NCBI GenBank assembly: GCA_021849425.1
Contig: JAJZSY010000021.1
Span: 1-42,143 of the forward strand
Direction of reading: 5' to 3'
From: Pseudomonadota bacterium
GTDB lineage: Bacteria > Pseudomonadota > Alphaproteobacteria > Acetobacterales > Acetobacteraceae
Length of the DNA: 42,143 bases
This document shows, one piece after another, positions 27,137-35,649 of the stretch. Made by a program: the position numbers and the translations under genes. The number at the start of each line of letters is the position of its first letter. Within the stretch, counting starts at the first letter, position 1. The notes below the pieces were generated by a model that saw only the letters and a program-made list of their open reading frames with translations, ran no database searches and was not told where the DNA came from.

Positions 27137-27164
27137 TTATGCAATTATATGACCGGACTATATC
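27137..27164 (+). promoter_or_regulatory. Possible promoter/AT-rich control region between trxB and lrp
   Basis: TTATGC (27137-27142) and TATATC (27159-27164) are 16 bases apart, in the only AT-rich patch of this divergent intergenic region. It could serve as the lrp promoter or a regulator site. Support is limited to base composition and spacing. Confidence 0.35.
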
Positions 27165-27201
27165 TGTCACGCGATCAACTCTTTCCGAGCGGTGAAAACC
27201 C

Positions 27202-27708
27202 ATGCCGTCAACCCCGGCCATCCCGTCCGCGCCGCGCCTGGCCGCCGAGGCCACGCCGATCGACGATATCGACCGGCGGATCATCGCCGAATTGCAGGCC
27301 GACGGGCGGATGACCAATGTGGAGCTGGCGAGCCGCGCCGGGATTTCGCCGCCGCCCTGCCTGCGCCGGGTGCGGCGGCTGGAGGAGGCCGGGCTGATCC
27401 GCGGCTATCACGCCGAGACCGACGCGCAGAAGCTGGGCTGGCAGATCGAGCTGTTCGCCATTGTCGGGCTGGACAGCCAGCGCCAGGCGGTGCTGGACGC
27501 GTTCGAGGCGATGGTCGGCGGGTGGGAGGAGGTGCGCGAGTGCCACATGATCCGCGGCGGCGACGATTTTCTGCTGCGCATGGTCGCGCGCGACACGGCG
27601 CACGAGAACCAGCTCACCGAGCGGCTGACCGCCGCCCCCAACGTCACCCGCGTGCAGACGCTGCAGACCATCCGCACCAGCAAGGCGCTTGCCGGGGTGC
27701 CGATCTGA
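27202..27708 (+). CDS. Lrp/AsnC-family transcriptional regulator
   Basis: A 168-residue Lrp-type protein. After a 20-residue Ala/Pro-rich lead comes the HTH domain, IDDIDRRIIAELQADGRMTNVELASRAGIS and CLRRVRRLEEAGLI, then a RAM effector domain (ELFAIVGL, VRECHMIRGGDDFLLRMVA). Length and domain order are standard. It diverges from trxB and is followed after 15 bases by a CtaG-like membrane protein gene, so those two may share a transcript. Lrp proteins respond to amino acids; here the ligand is unknown. Confidence 0.93.
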   Translation: MPSTPAIPSAPRLAAEATPIDDIDRRIIAELQADGRMTNVELASRAGISPPPCLRRVRRLEEAGLIRGYHAETDAQKLGWQIELFAIVGLDSQRQAVLDAFEAMVGGWEEVRECHMIRGGDDFLLRMVARDTAHENQLTERLTAAPNVTRVQTLQTIRTSKALAGVPI

Positions 27709-27723
27709 GACCATACCCGGCGC

Positions 27724-28680
27724 ATGAACACGTCCCGGCATGAATTCGACCGCACCGACGCGCGCGGGCTGATCGCCATCGCCGTGCTCGGCGCCGCGCT
27801 CGACCTCGCGAGCCGGCTGGCCCCCGCTGTGCTGCCCTATCTCGCGCCATATATCTTCAACGCGCCGCTGTTCGCCGGGCCGCTGCTGGCGGCGTTCTGG
27901 TATGGGCGCGGGCTCGCGCGGTGCGAAACGCGGCCGGCGCGCTGGCGCATCCTCGCGTTCTATGCCGGGGTGGCAGCGATCTATTTCGTCGGGCAGACGC
28001 GGTTCGAATATGCCGCCCAGCACATGTTCTTCCTCAACCGCGTGCAGCAGGCGACGTTCGGCGTGTTCGGCCCGTTCCTGATCGCGTTTTCCTGGCCGCG
28101 CGACGTGCTGGCCGCCGGCGTGCCGGCCGGGCTGATCCGCGCCTTCGAGCGCGGCGCGGGGCGGGCGGCGCTGGGTGTGCTGCGGTTTCCGCCGGTGGCG
28201 ATCGTGGTGTGGCTGGCGGTGACGGATGTGTGGCTGATCCCGGAGGTGAATTTCGCCTCGATGATCAACCCGCCGCTCTATGCGGTCATGAATGTCGCGA
28301 TGATCCTGTCCGGCCTGCTGTTCTGGCTGGTGGTGCTCGACCCGCGGCCGCGCGCGGAGGCGGGGTATTCCTATCTGACGCGGATGGCGGCCGGGTTCCT
28401 GCCGATGTTTCCGCAGATCGCGGTGTCGTCGTATATCGCGCTGACCCAGACCGGGCTGTATAATTTCTACGACCTGTGCGGCCGGCTCTATCCGGCGATT
28501 TCGCCGATGAAGGACCAGATGCTGGGCGGCATCATTCAATGGATTCCGCCGGGGATGCTGAATACGGCGGTGCTGTTCGTGCTGCTGCACGCGATCCGCA
28601 GGAGCGAGGACAGGCAGGTGGCGGCGACGCCGATCCCGCCGGGGGCGCGGGTGATCGAGGCGCGCTGGACCGGGCGCTAG
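27724..28680 (+). CDS. CtaG (caa3-type) family cytochrome oxidase assembly-like membrane protein
   Basis: A 318-residue polytopic membrane protein with about seven hydrophobic helices, similar to the caa3_CtaG family (PF09678). The block AAQHMFFLNRVQQATFGVFGPFL with the conserved His/Gln is characteristic, as is the late segment KDQMLGGIIQWIPPGMLNTAVLF. It is not related to the CtaG/Cox11 copper chaperone. Members are linked to heme-copper oxidase or copper handling, but no oxidase genes are nearby and no copper ligand set stands out. It starts 15 bases after lrp. bamA begins 95 bases downstream on the same strand. Confidence 0.78.
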   Translation: MNTSRHEFDRTDARGLIAIAVLGAALDLASRLAPAVLPYLAPYIFNAPLFAGPLLAAFWYGRGLARCETRPARWRILAFYAGVAAIYFVGQTRFEYAAQHMFFLNRVQQATFGVFGPFLIAFSWPRDVLAAGVPAGLIRAFERGAGRAALGVLRFPPVAIVVWLAVTDVWLIPEVNFASMINPPLYAVMNVAMILSGLLFWLVVLDPRPRAEAGYSYLTRMAAGFLPMFPQIAVSSYIALTQTGLYNFYDLCGRLYPAISPMKDQMLGGIIQWIPPGMLNTAVLFVLLHAIRRSEDRQVAATPIPPGARVIEARWTGR

Positions 28681-28775
28681 GCGGGGCCGCCCTTGCGGCG
28701 CGGGGCGGTTGCGGCTAGGCCGCTTGTCTGAGCGGATGCGGGATGCGCCCGGGTCCGGTTGATGAACATCGTGTG

Positions 28776-31133
28776 ATGGGGAGACGGTCCTTGCGGCGAC
28801 TGCGGTTGGCTCTGATGACCACGGCGTGCCTCGCGCCGGTGTTCCTGGCTCCTGCCGCCCGGGCGGCGACCCCCGCCCCGGCCGCGGCCGCGGCGAGCGC
28901 CGGGCGGATCGCCGCAATCCGGGTGCGCGGCAACCAGCGCATCGACGCCAGCACCATTCTCTCCTATATCCTGCTGCGCCCGGGCGAGCGGTTCAGCCAG
29001 CGGCGGATGAATCTCAGCCTGAAGACGCTCTACGCCACCGGCCTGTTCAGCTCGGTCTCGCTCACCCGCGAGGGCGACACGCTGATGGTGGACGTGCAGG
29101 AGAACCCGGTGGTCAACCAGGTGTTCTTCCGCGGCAATTCGGTGCTGAAGGACGACAAGCTCTCGAAGGCGATCTCGCTCAAGCCCGGCGCGGTGTTCAC
29201 CCGGGCGGCGGCGGCGGCGGACACCAAGGCGATCCTGGCGCTCTATGGCAAGCAGGGGCATTACAGCGCCACCGTCACGCCCGAGATCGTCAAGCTGCCG
29301 GAGAACCGGGTGAATGTGGTGTTCCGCTGCCATGACGGCGCTGAGACGCTGATCAGCCGGATCGACTTCGTCGGCAACCACGCCTATGGCCAGACGCGGC
29401 TGCGCGAGGTGATTTCGAGCCGGGAGAACGCCTGGTTCCGCTTCCTCTCCAGCGCCGACGAATACAACCCCGAGCGGGTGAAATACGACGAGGCGCTGCT
29501 CAGCCGGTTCTATTTCCATCACGGCTACGCCGACTTCAAGGTGCAGAGTGCCACCGCCCAGTTGGCGCCGGACCGCAAGTCGTTCTTCCTGACCTTCGTG
29601 GTGCATGAGGGGCCGCGCTATCATATCGGCGCGGTGAAGGTGCAGAGCAGCGTCGCCAACCTGCCCGCCGCCTCGCTGCGCGCGCTGGTGCCGATCGAAA
29701 AGGGCGACCTGTTCGACGGCGATGCGATCCAGACCGCGGTGAAGGCGATCTCGAAGGCGGCGCAGAATCGCGGCTTCGCCTTCGCCCAGGTGGTGCCGGA
29801 CGTTCACGAGGACCACGCGACGCACAAGGTGGATCTCACCTTCCGCGTCGTCGAGGGGCCGAAGGTTTACGTCAATGACGTGGTGATCAGCGGCAATACC
29901 CGCACCGAGGACGAGGTGATCCGCCGGCAGGTGGAGCTGGCGCCGGGCGATGCGTATAATCAGGACGCGGTCGACCAGTCGAAGCAGAACCTCGAAAATC
30001 TCGGCTATTTCAAGAAGCAGGACGGGGTGCGGATCTCGACCGCGCCGACGAGCACGCAGGACCGCGTCAATCTCGACGTCAATGTCGATGAGCAGGCGAC
30101 CGGGCAGTTCTCGCTCGGCGGCGGCTATTCGACCGATCTCGGCGCGCTGGCGAATATCGGGCTGAGCCAGGACAATTTCCTCGGCACCGGGGTCAGCGCC
30201 TCGATCTCGGCGCTGCTGGCGCAGAAGGGCACGCAGTTCAACCTCGGCGTCACCAACCCGTATTTCCTCGGGCGCAACCTGATCGCCGGTTTCGACCTGT
30301 TCCGCACCGATACCTACAACTCGACCGCCTATGTGTTCAGCGAGCGCTCGCTCGGCGGCGACGTGCGGGTGGGCTTCCGCTACAACGACCATGTCAGCCA
30401 GGCCTTCACCTACACGCTGAGCACGCGCGACATCTACAACATCGCCTCGACCGCCAGCCTCTACATCCAGAGCGAGCAGGGCAAGACCACGCTCTCGCAG
30501 CTCGGCACCACGCTGACCTTCGACTACCGCAACAACCGCATCGATCCCTCGAGCGGCGAGATTCTCTCGCTGTCGGGCGATTTCGCCGGGCTGGGCGGGA
30601 GTGCGAAATATGTCCGGCTCGAAGCGCGCGGGGCGTATTACATTCCGCTCGAACGGCTGCTCGGCGACAAGGCCTGGGTGCTGGAATTCGACGGCCATGT
30701 CGGCAAGATCCTCGGCATCGAGGGCTACCGGACGACGCTGGCGGACCGCTTCTTCCTTGGCGGCGACAGCATGCTCGGCTTCCAGACCGGCGGCGCCGGG
30801 CCGCACGACACGCAGTATGGCGACAGCATCGGCGGCAATTTCATCTGGACGCAGGACACGGTGCTGCACTTCCCGCTGCCGGTCAGCCCCGATCTCGGCG
30901 TGACCGGCTTCGCCTTCGCCGATATCGGCAGCCTGACCGGCGTTTCGCCGATCACGGTGAACGGCACCACGCTCGGCGTTTACGACAACGCGGCGCCGCG
31001 CGTCTCGGCCGGTCTCGGCGTGGCGTGGAACACGCCGTTCGGGCTCATCGACCTGTCCTATGCCCAGCCGATCAAGAAATACAAATACGACCAGATCGAG
31101 CAATTCCGCGTTTCCTTTGGTACGAGGTTCTGA
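28776..31133 (+). CDS. bamA: Outer membrane protein assembly factor BamA
   Basis: A 785-residue Omp85 protein. The N-terminus is basic (MGRRSLRRLRLAL) and followed by a hydrophobic stretch ending APAARAA, a Sec signal peptide. Five POTRA domains cover roughly residues 40-420 (for example IRVRGNQRIDASTI, YVNDVVISGNTRTEDEVIRR). The 16-strand barrel follows, with the conserved RFFLGG-type loop here as DRFFLGGDSMLGFQ. The chain ends in FGTRF with the terminal aromatic needed for membrane insertion. The ATG at 28776 is used since it puts the basic signal start at residue 1; an ATG at 28743 is possible. It begins the lipid A/outer-membrane operon; rseP, usually directly upstream, is missing. Confidence 0.96.
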   Translation: MGRRSLRRLRLALMTTACLAPVFLAPAARAATPAPAAAAASAGRIAAIRVRGNQRIDASTILSYILLRPGERFSQRRMNLSLKTLYATGLFSSVSLTREGDTLMVDVQENPVVNQVFFRGNSVLKDDKLSKAISLKPGAVFTRAAAAADTKAILALYGKQGHYSATVTPEIVKLPENRVNVVFRCHDGAETLISRIDFVGNHAYGQTRLREVISSRENAWFRFLSSADEYNPERVKYDEALLSRFYFHHGYADFKVQSATAQLAPDRKSFFLTFVVHEGPRYHIGAVKVQSSVANLPAASLRALVPIEKGDLFDGDAIQTAVKAISKAAQNRGFAFAQVVPDVHEDHATHKVDLTFRVVEGPKVYVNDVVISGNTRTEDEVIRRQVELAPGDAYNQDAVDQSKQNLENLGYFKKQDGVRISTAPTSTQDRVNLDVNVDEQATGQFSLGGGYSTDLGALANIGLSQDNFLGTGVSASISALLAQKGTQFNLGVTNPYFLGRNLIAGFDLFRTDTYNSTAYVFSERSLGGDVRVGFRYNDHVSQAFTYTLSTRDIYNIASTASLYIQSEQGKTTLSQLGTTLTFDYRNNRIDPSSGEILSLSGDFAGLGGSAKYVRLEARGAYYIPLERLLGDKAWVLEFDGHVGKILGIEGYRTTLADRFFLGGDSMLGFQTGGAGPHDTQYGDSIGGNFIWTQDTVLHFPLPVSPDLGVTGFAFADIGSLTGVSPITVNGTTLGVYDNAAPRVSAGLGVAWNTPFGLIDLSYAQPIKKYKYDQIEQFRVSFGTRF

Positions 31134-31137
31134 TCAC

Positions 31138-31920
31138 GTGACACGCATCGCGACATTCCGCGCCGGGCTGGCGCTTCCGGCCCTCATCATGGCGTTCGCC
31201 GGCACCGGCCACGCGCAGTCGAACAACGGCAAGGGATATTTCATCCCCAAGCCGAAGGTCGAGGCGCCGCACACCGCGCCGATCCACGCGCCGCTGCCCC
31301 AGCAGCAGCCCGCGCCCGCCGGCCAGCCCGGCGTGCAGCAGGTGCCGCCCGAAAAGCTGCCGCCGATTCCGCAGCTCGCCCCGCTGCCCAAGGAAAAGGC
31401 GCCGCCCGCCGCCGTGATGGGCGTGCTCTCGGTGCCCGACGTGATGCGCAGTTCGACCGCCGCCCAGGGCGTCGAGAAGATCATCAACGCGCGGCGGCAG
31501 AAGCTCGCCGAGGAAGCCCAGGCCGACCAGAAGAAATGGGAAGGCGAGCAGCACGCGATCATCGCCGAGAAGGGCAAGCTCTCGAAGCCGGCGCTGGCCG
31601 CGCGCGAGCAGCATTTGCAGCGCGAGATCGAGCAGGCGCAGCTCGATTTCCATAACCGCAGCGTCGCCATCGAGGTCTCCGCGCGCACCGCGCTCGGCAA
31701 GATCGAAAGCTCGCTGATCGCGGTGATCCGCCAGGTGGCGCAGGCGCATGGCATGAACCTCGTGCTGCACCGCTCGCAGGTGGCGCTGAACGTCAACGCC
31801 TTCGACATCACCAAGGAAGTCGCCGACCAGCTCAACAAGATCCTGCCGCAGGTGGCGGTGCCGCCCTCGGTCGTGCCGAAGATGGCGCACGACGCGCAGA
31901 AGGCCGCGAAGAAGAAGTAG
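31138..31920 (+). CDS. skp: OmpH/Skp-like periplasmic chaperone
   Basis: A 260-residue protein starting at a GTG four bases after bamA. A signal peptide (MTRIATFRAGLALPALIMAF, cleavage near GHAQS) is followed by an unusual 85-residue Pro/Gln-rich segment (PLPQQQPAP, EKLPPIPQL). The OmpH core then begins at VMGVLSVPDVMRSSTAAQG, with a long charged coiled coil (AEEAQADQKKWEGEQHAI) and a closing INLVLHRS-type strand (MNLVLHRSQVALN). Skp binds unfolded outer-membrane proteins in the periplasm for delivery to BamA, in keeping with its place. The Pro-rich N-terminal insert makes it longer than the usual 170-200 residues. Confidence 0.88.
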   Translation: MTRIATFRAGLALPALIMAFAGTGHAQSNNGKGYFIPKPKVEAPHTAPIHAPLPQQQPAPAGQPGVQQVPPEKLPPIPQLAPLPKEKAPPAAVMGVLSVPDVMRSSTAAQGVEKIINARRQKLAEEAQADQKKWEGEQHAIIAEKGKLSKPALAAREQHLQREIEQAQLDFHNRSVAIEVSARTALGKIESSLIAVIRQVAQAHGMNLVLHRSQVALNVNAFDITKEVADQLNKILPQVAVPPSVVPKMAHDAQKAAKKK

Positions 31921-31926
31921 GCCGCG

Positions 31927-33027
31927 ATGAGCGGCGGGCGCGATTCGCGGCCGGGCGATGCGCGGTTCTTCACCCGGAGCGGCCCCTTCAGCCTGGCGGA
32001 GATCGCCACGGCGGCAGGGGCCACGGTGGCGGCGGAAAGCGGTGCGGACGGGCGCGGCGCGGGGCGGCGCCTTTCCGGCGTCGCCCCGTTGCAGTCGGCC
32101 GGGCCGGAGAATGTCAGCTTTCTCGACAACCGCAAATATCTCAGGCTGCTGGCGGAAACCCGCGCCGGGGCGGTGATTCTGCGCGCCGAGATGGCGCAGG
32201 CGGCGCCGGCGACGGTGGCGTGCCTGATCACGCCCACCCCCTACGAGGCCTGGGCGCGGACCTGCGCGCTGTTCCACCCCGCCCCGGTGGCGGTGCCGGG
32301 CATTCACCCGAGTGCCGTGATCGGCGCGGGGGCGGAGATCGATCAAGCGGCCGAGATCGGGCCCTTCGCGGTGATCGGCGCGGGGGCGCGGATCGGCGCC
32401 GCCTGCCGTATCGGCCCGCATGCGGTGATCGGGCCGGGCTGCGTGCTGGGCGAGGGCGTGAGCGTCGGCGCCGGGGCGAGCGTCAGCCACGCGCTGATCG
32501 GCGACCGGGTGATGATTCATCCCGGCGTGCGGATCGGCCAGGACGGGTTCGGCTTCGCGACCACGAAGGACGGGTTTCTCTCGGTGCCGCAGCTCGGCCG
32601 GGTGATCATCGAGCATGACGTCGATATCGGCGCGAACACCACGATCGACCGCGGCTCGGCGCAGGATACCGTGATCGGCGCGGGCACGCGGATCGACAAC
32701 CTCGTGCAGATCGCCCACAACGTGCGGATCGGGCGCTGCTGCGTGATCGTCGCGCAGGTTGGGATATCGGGCTCGACCACGCTGGAGGATTTCGTGGTTC
32801 TGGCCGGCCAGGCCGGGGTTGCCGGCCATCTGACCCTCGGCAGGGGCGCGCGCATCGGGCCGCAGGCCGGGGTGATGTCCGACGTGAAGCCGGGGATCGA
32901 CCTGCTCGGCAGCCCGGCGCGGCCGGCGAAGGAGTTCATGCGCGAGGTCGCGACATTGCGGCGCTTTGCGCGGCGCGGCGGATTGAGGCATTCTCCGCCT
33001 TCACCGGAGCGGGATGCGAAATCCTGA
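31927..33027 (+). CDS. lpxD: UDP-3-O-acylglucosamine N-acyltransferase
   Basis: A 366-residue LpxD: N-terminal uridine-binding domain (PLQSAGPENVSFLDNRKYL), then a left-handed beta helix of hexapeptide repeats (IGPFAVIGAGARIG, IGPHAVIGPGCVLG). Catalytic His264 lies in VQIAHNVRIG, and the conserved GQDGFGF is at 204-210. It adds the second, N-linked acyl chain in lipid A synthesis. It starts seven bases after skp. An N-terminal lead of about 15 residues and a C-terminal tail of about 30 extend beyond the domain. Confidence 0.97.
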   Translation: MSGGRDSRPGDARFFTRSGPFSLAEIATAAGATVAAESGADGRGAGRRLSGVAPLQSAGPENVSFLDNRKYLRLLAETRAGAVILRAEMAQAAPATVACLITPTPYEAWARTCALFHPAPVAVPGIHPSAVIGAGAEIDQAAEIGPFAVIGAGARIGAACRIGPHAVIGPGCVLGEGVSVGAGASVSHALIGDRVMIHPGVRIGQDGFGFATTKDGFLSVPQLGRVIIEHDVDIGANTTIDRGSAQDTVIGAGTRIDNLVQIAHNVRIGRCCVIVAQVGISGSTTLEDFVVLAGQAGVAGHLTLGRGARIGPQAGVMSDVKPGIDLLGSPARPAKEFMREVATLRRFARRGGLRHSPPSPERDAKS

Positions 33028-33068
33028 CCGGATCATCCACAACACGAACGGGACACGGACGCTCTGAC

Positions 33069-33566
33069 ATGGACCGAAGCGCGACGGACGACACGGAACG
33101 GCAGACGGGGGGGATCACGGTGGATATCGCCGGGATCATGCACGCGATCCCGCATCGCTATCCGTTCCTGCTGATCGACCGGGTGGTGGAGCTGGTGCCG
33201 AATGTCTCGGCGGTGGGGGTCAAGAACGTCTCGGTCAACGAGCATTTCTTCCAGGGCCATTTCCCCGGCCACCCGGTGATGCCGGGCGTGCTCATCATCG
33301 AGAGCATGGCGCAGACGGCGGCGGTGCTGGTGGTGGAGACGCTCGGCCCCGAGGAGGCCGGCAAGGTGGTCTATTTCATGTCGGTCGAGGGGGCGAAATT
33401 CCGCCGCCCGGTGGTGCCGGGCGACGTGCTGCGCATCCATGTCGCCAAGGATCGCAACCGCGGCAATGTCTGGAAGTTCACCGCCATCGCCAGGGTCGAC
33501 GGCGTGACCGTCGCCGAGGCGGGCTTCGCCGCGATGATCATGGACAAGAAAGCCGGCGAGGCATGA
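33069..33566 (+). CDS. fabZ: 3-hydroxyacyl-ACP dehydratase FabZ
   Basis: A 165-residue hotdog-fold dehydratase. IPHRYPFLLIDRV near 28-39 and the active-site helix FQGHFPGHPVMPGVLIIESMAQ carry catalytic His64 and Glu78. It dehydrates 3-hydroxyacyl-ACP, the same pool from which LpxA and LpxD draw, which explains the operon position. The last four bases overlap the lpxA start (ATGA). Confidence 0.97.
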   Translation: MDRSATDDTERQTGGITVDIAGIMHAIPHRYPFLLIDRVVELVPNVSAVGVKNVSVNEHFFQGHFPGHPVMPGVLIIESMAQTAAVLVVETLGPEEAGKVVYFMSVEGAKFRRPVVPGDVLRIHVAKDRNRGNVWKFTAIARVDGVTVAEAGFAAMIMDKKAGEA

Positions 33567-34369
33567 TCCACCCCACAGCGTCGATCGACCCGCGCGCCAC
33601 GATCGGCGCGGGGGTCAGCGTCGGGCCGTTCTGCACGGTCGGCCCGGATGTGGTGCTGGAGGACGGGGTGGCACTCGTCTCGCACGTGGTGGTCGACGGG
33701 CATACGCGCATCGGCGCCGGCACCAGCGTGTTTCCCTTCGCCACCATCGGCCTCGCGCCGCAGGACCTGAAATACAAGGGCGAGCCGACGCGGACCGAGC
33801 TGGGGCCGAACTGCGTCATCCGCGAGCACTGCACCATCCATCGCGGCACCGTGACCGGCACCGGCATCACCCGCATCGGCGCCGGCTGCCTGCTGATGGC
33901 GGTGGTGCATGTCGCGCATGATTGCGCGCTGGGCGACAATATCGTGATCGCCAACAACGTGGTGATGGGCGGGCATGTCGAGATCGCCGATCGCGCGATC
34001 ATCGGCGGGGCGACCGCGATCCACCAGTTCGTGCGGATCGGCACCGGGGCCATGGTTGGCGGCGCCTCCGGCGTCGAGGCGGATGTGATCCCCTATGGCT
34101 CGGTGATCGGCAACCGCGCGCGGCTGCACGGGCTCAACATCGTCGGGCTGCGCCGGCGCGGGCTCGACAAGGAGGGCCAGCACCGGCTGCGCAACGCCTA
34201 TCGCCTGCTGTTCCAGGGCGAGGGGACTTTCGCCGCGCGGGTGGAGACGCTGCGCGGCGGCGCCGGGAATGATCCGTATCTCGCGGAGATCCTCGCCTTC
34301 ATCGACGCACCGAGCAAGCGCGGCCTGATCCGCAGCACGACCCGCCACGGCGACGACGCCGAGGCGTGA
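33563..34369 (+). CDS. lpxA: UDP-N-acetylglucosamine acyltransferase
   Basis: A 268-residue hexapeptide-repeat acyltransferase that begins lipid A synthesis by O-acylating UDP-GlcNAc. Catalytic His119 is in VVHVAHDCALGDN; IGLAPQDLKYKGEPT at 62-76 and the C-terminal helical domain with GLNIVGLRRRG are standard. It overlaps fabZ by four bases and lpxI by four bases (GTGA), indicating coupled translation. Confidence 0.97.
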   Translation: MIHPTASIDPRATIGAGVSVGPFCTVGPDVVLEDGVALVSHVVVDGHTRIGAGTSVFPFATIGLAPQDLKYKGEPTRTELGPNCVIREHCTIHRGTVTGTGITRIGAGCLLMAVVHVAHDCALGDNIVIANNVVMGGHVEIADRAIIGGATAIHQFVRIGTGAMVGGASGVEADVIPYGSVIGNRARLHGLNIVGLRRRGLDKEGQHRLRNAYRLLFQGEGTFAARVETLRGGAGNDPYLAEILAFIDAPSKRGLIRSTTRHGDDAEA

Positions 34370-35253
34370 GCGCGGATGCGCGCTTCGCGGTCATGAGCCG
34401 GACGACGACGCCGCTTGGCATCGTCGCCGGCGGCGGCACGCTGCCCGGGCGGGTGGCGGCGGCGGCGCGCGCCGGCGGGCGGGATGTGTTCATCGTGGCG
34501 CTCGATTCCTATGCCGATCCCGCGGTGGTGAGCGCGTTTCCGCACGAGACGATCCGGGTTGGCGCGGTGGGGGCCGCGATCGCGGCACTGCGCGCCGCCG
34601 GCTGCCGCGAGCTGGTGCTGGCGGGCCCGGTGAAGCGGCCCTCGCTGCTCGATCTGCGGCCGGATGCGGTGGGGGCGAAACTGCTGGCGCGCATCGGCCG
34701 GGCCGCCTTCGCCGGGGATGACGGGCTGCTCGCCGCCATCGTGCGGGTGCTGGGCGAGGAAGGGTTCACCGTGATCGGCGCGCATGAGGTGATCGGCGAG
34801 GTGCTCGCGCCGGAAGGGTTGCTGAGCACGACGGCGCCGGATGCGGCGGCGCTGGCGGACATCGCGCGCGGCGTTGCCGTGGTGCTGGCGCTGGGGGCGG
34901 CGGATGTCGGGCAGGGGGCGGTGGTGCAGCAGGGCATCGCACTCGCGGTCGAGGCGGTGGAGGGCACGGATGCGATGCTGGCGCGCGCGGCCACGCTGCG
35001 GCGGCCGGGGCCGGGCGGCGTGCTGGTGAAGCTGGTCAAGCCCGGGCAGGACCGCCGCGCCGATCTGCCGACCCTTGGTGTCAAGACCGTGCAGGGGGCG
35101 GTGGAGGCAGGATTGCGCGGCATCGCATTCGAGGCCGGCGGTGCCATATTGATGGATCGCGAGGCGATGACGCGCGCCGCCGACGCGGCCGGGCTGTTTC
35201 TGCTCGGGATCGACCCTCGCGCCGCGCGATGGACCGAAGGGAGACAGTCATGA
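34366..35253 (+). CDS. lpxI: UDP-2,3-diacylglucosamine pyrophosphatase LpxI (DUF1009)
   Basis: A 295-residue LpxI. The N-terminal domain opens with PLGIVAGGGTLPGRVA; RVGAVGAAIAALRAAGCRELVLAGPVKRPSL follows. The DUF1009 core includes DDGLLAAIVRVLGEEGF, the acidic EVAVEGTD-type block (here AVEAVEGTDAML), LVKLVKPGQDRRADLPTLG, and a closing GIDPR. LpxI converts UDP-2,3-diacylglucosamine to lipid X, replacing LpxH in alphaproteobacteria. It may start at the GTG at 34366 overlapping lpxA, or at an ATG at 34393. lpxB, commonly next, is absent; glyoxalase I follows with a four-base overlap. Confidence 0.94.
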   Translation: MSADARFAVMSRTTTPLGIVAGGGTLPGRVAAAARAGGRDVFIVALDSYADPAVVSAFPHETIRVGAVGAAIAALRAAGCRELVLAGPVKRPSLLDLRPDAVGAKLLARIGRAAFAGDDGLLAAIVRVLGEEGFTVIGAHEVIGEVLAPEGLLSTTAPDAAALADIARGVAVVLALGAADVGQGAVVQQGIALAVEAVEGTDAMLARAATLRRPGPGGVLVKLVKPGQDRRADLPTLGVKTVQGAVEAGLRGIAFEAGGAILMDREAMTRAADAAGLFLLGIDPRAARWTEGRQS

Positions 35254-35642
35254 GCGATTTCCAGTATCTGCACACGATGATCCGGGTGAGGAACCTCGAT
35301 GAGAGCGTGAAGTTCTACACCGAGCTGCTCGGCATGAAGGAGCTGCGCCGCAACGACGTGCCGGATGGCAAGTATACGCTCGCCTTTGTCGGCTATGGCG
35401 ACGAGGCGACGCACACGGTGCTGGAGCTGACCTATAATTACGGTGTCGAGGCGTATGACCAGGGCACCGCTTTTGGACATCTCGCCCTCGGCGTGCCGGA
35501 CATCTACGGTGCGGTGGAGAGGCTGCGCGCCGCCGGCGTGAAGATCACGCGGGAGCCGGGGCCGGTGAAGTTCGGCAAGACGGTGATCGCGTTCATCGAG
35601 GACCCGAACGGTTACAAGATCGAGCTGATCGAACGGAAGTGA
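35250..35642 (+). CDS. gloA: Lactoylglutathione lyase (glyoxalase I)
   Basis: A 130-residue glyoxalase I. By alignment to the E. coli enzyme the metal ligands are His8, Glu59, His77 and Glu125, all present, and the helical turn lengths suggest the nickel/cobalt-type short form. MSDFQYLHTMIRVRNLDESVKFY is the typical start. It isomerises the hemithioacetal of methylglyoxal and glutathione. The ATG overlaps the lpxI stop (ATGA), with GGGAGACAG upstream, so it is translated with the lipid A operon although functionally unrelated. Confidence 0.96.
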   Translation: MSDFQYLHTMIRVRNLDESVKFYTELLGMKELRRNDVPDGKYTLAFVGYGDEATHTVLELTYNYGVEAYDQGTAFGHLALGVPDIYGAVERLRAAGVKITREPGPVKFGKTVIAFIEDPNGYKIELIERK

Positions 35643-35649
35643 TCTGACC

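Noticed and set aside
28677..31103. 808-codon minus-strand frame over bamA, and a 639-codon one over skp-lpxD
   Set aside because: Both are antisense to genes with unmistakable family motifs and have no domain of their own.
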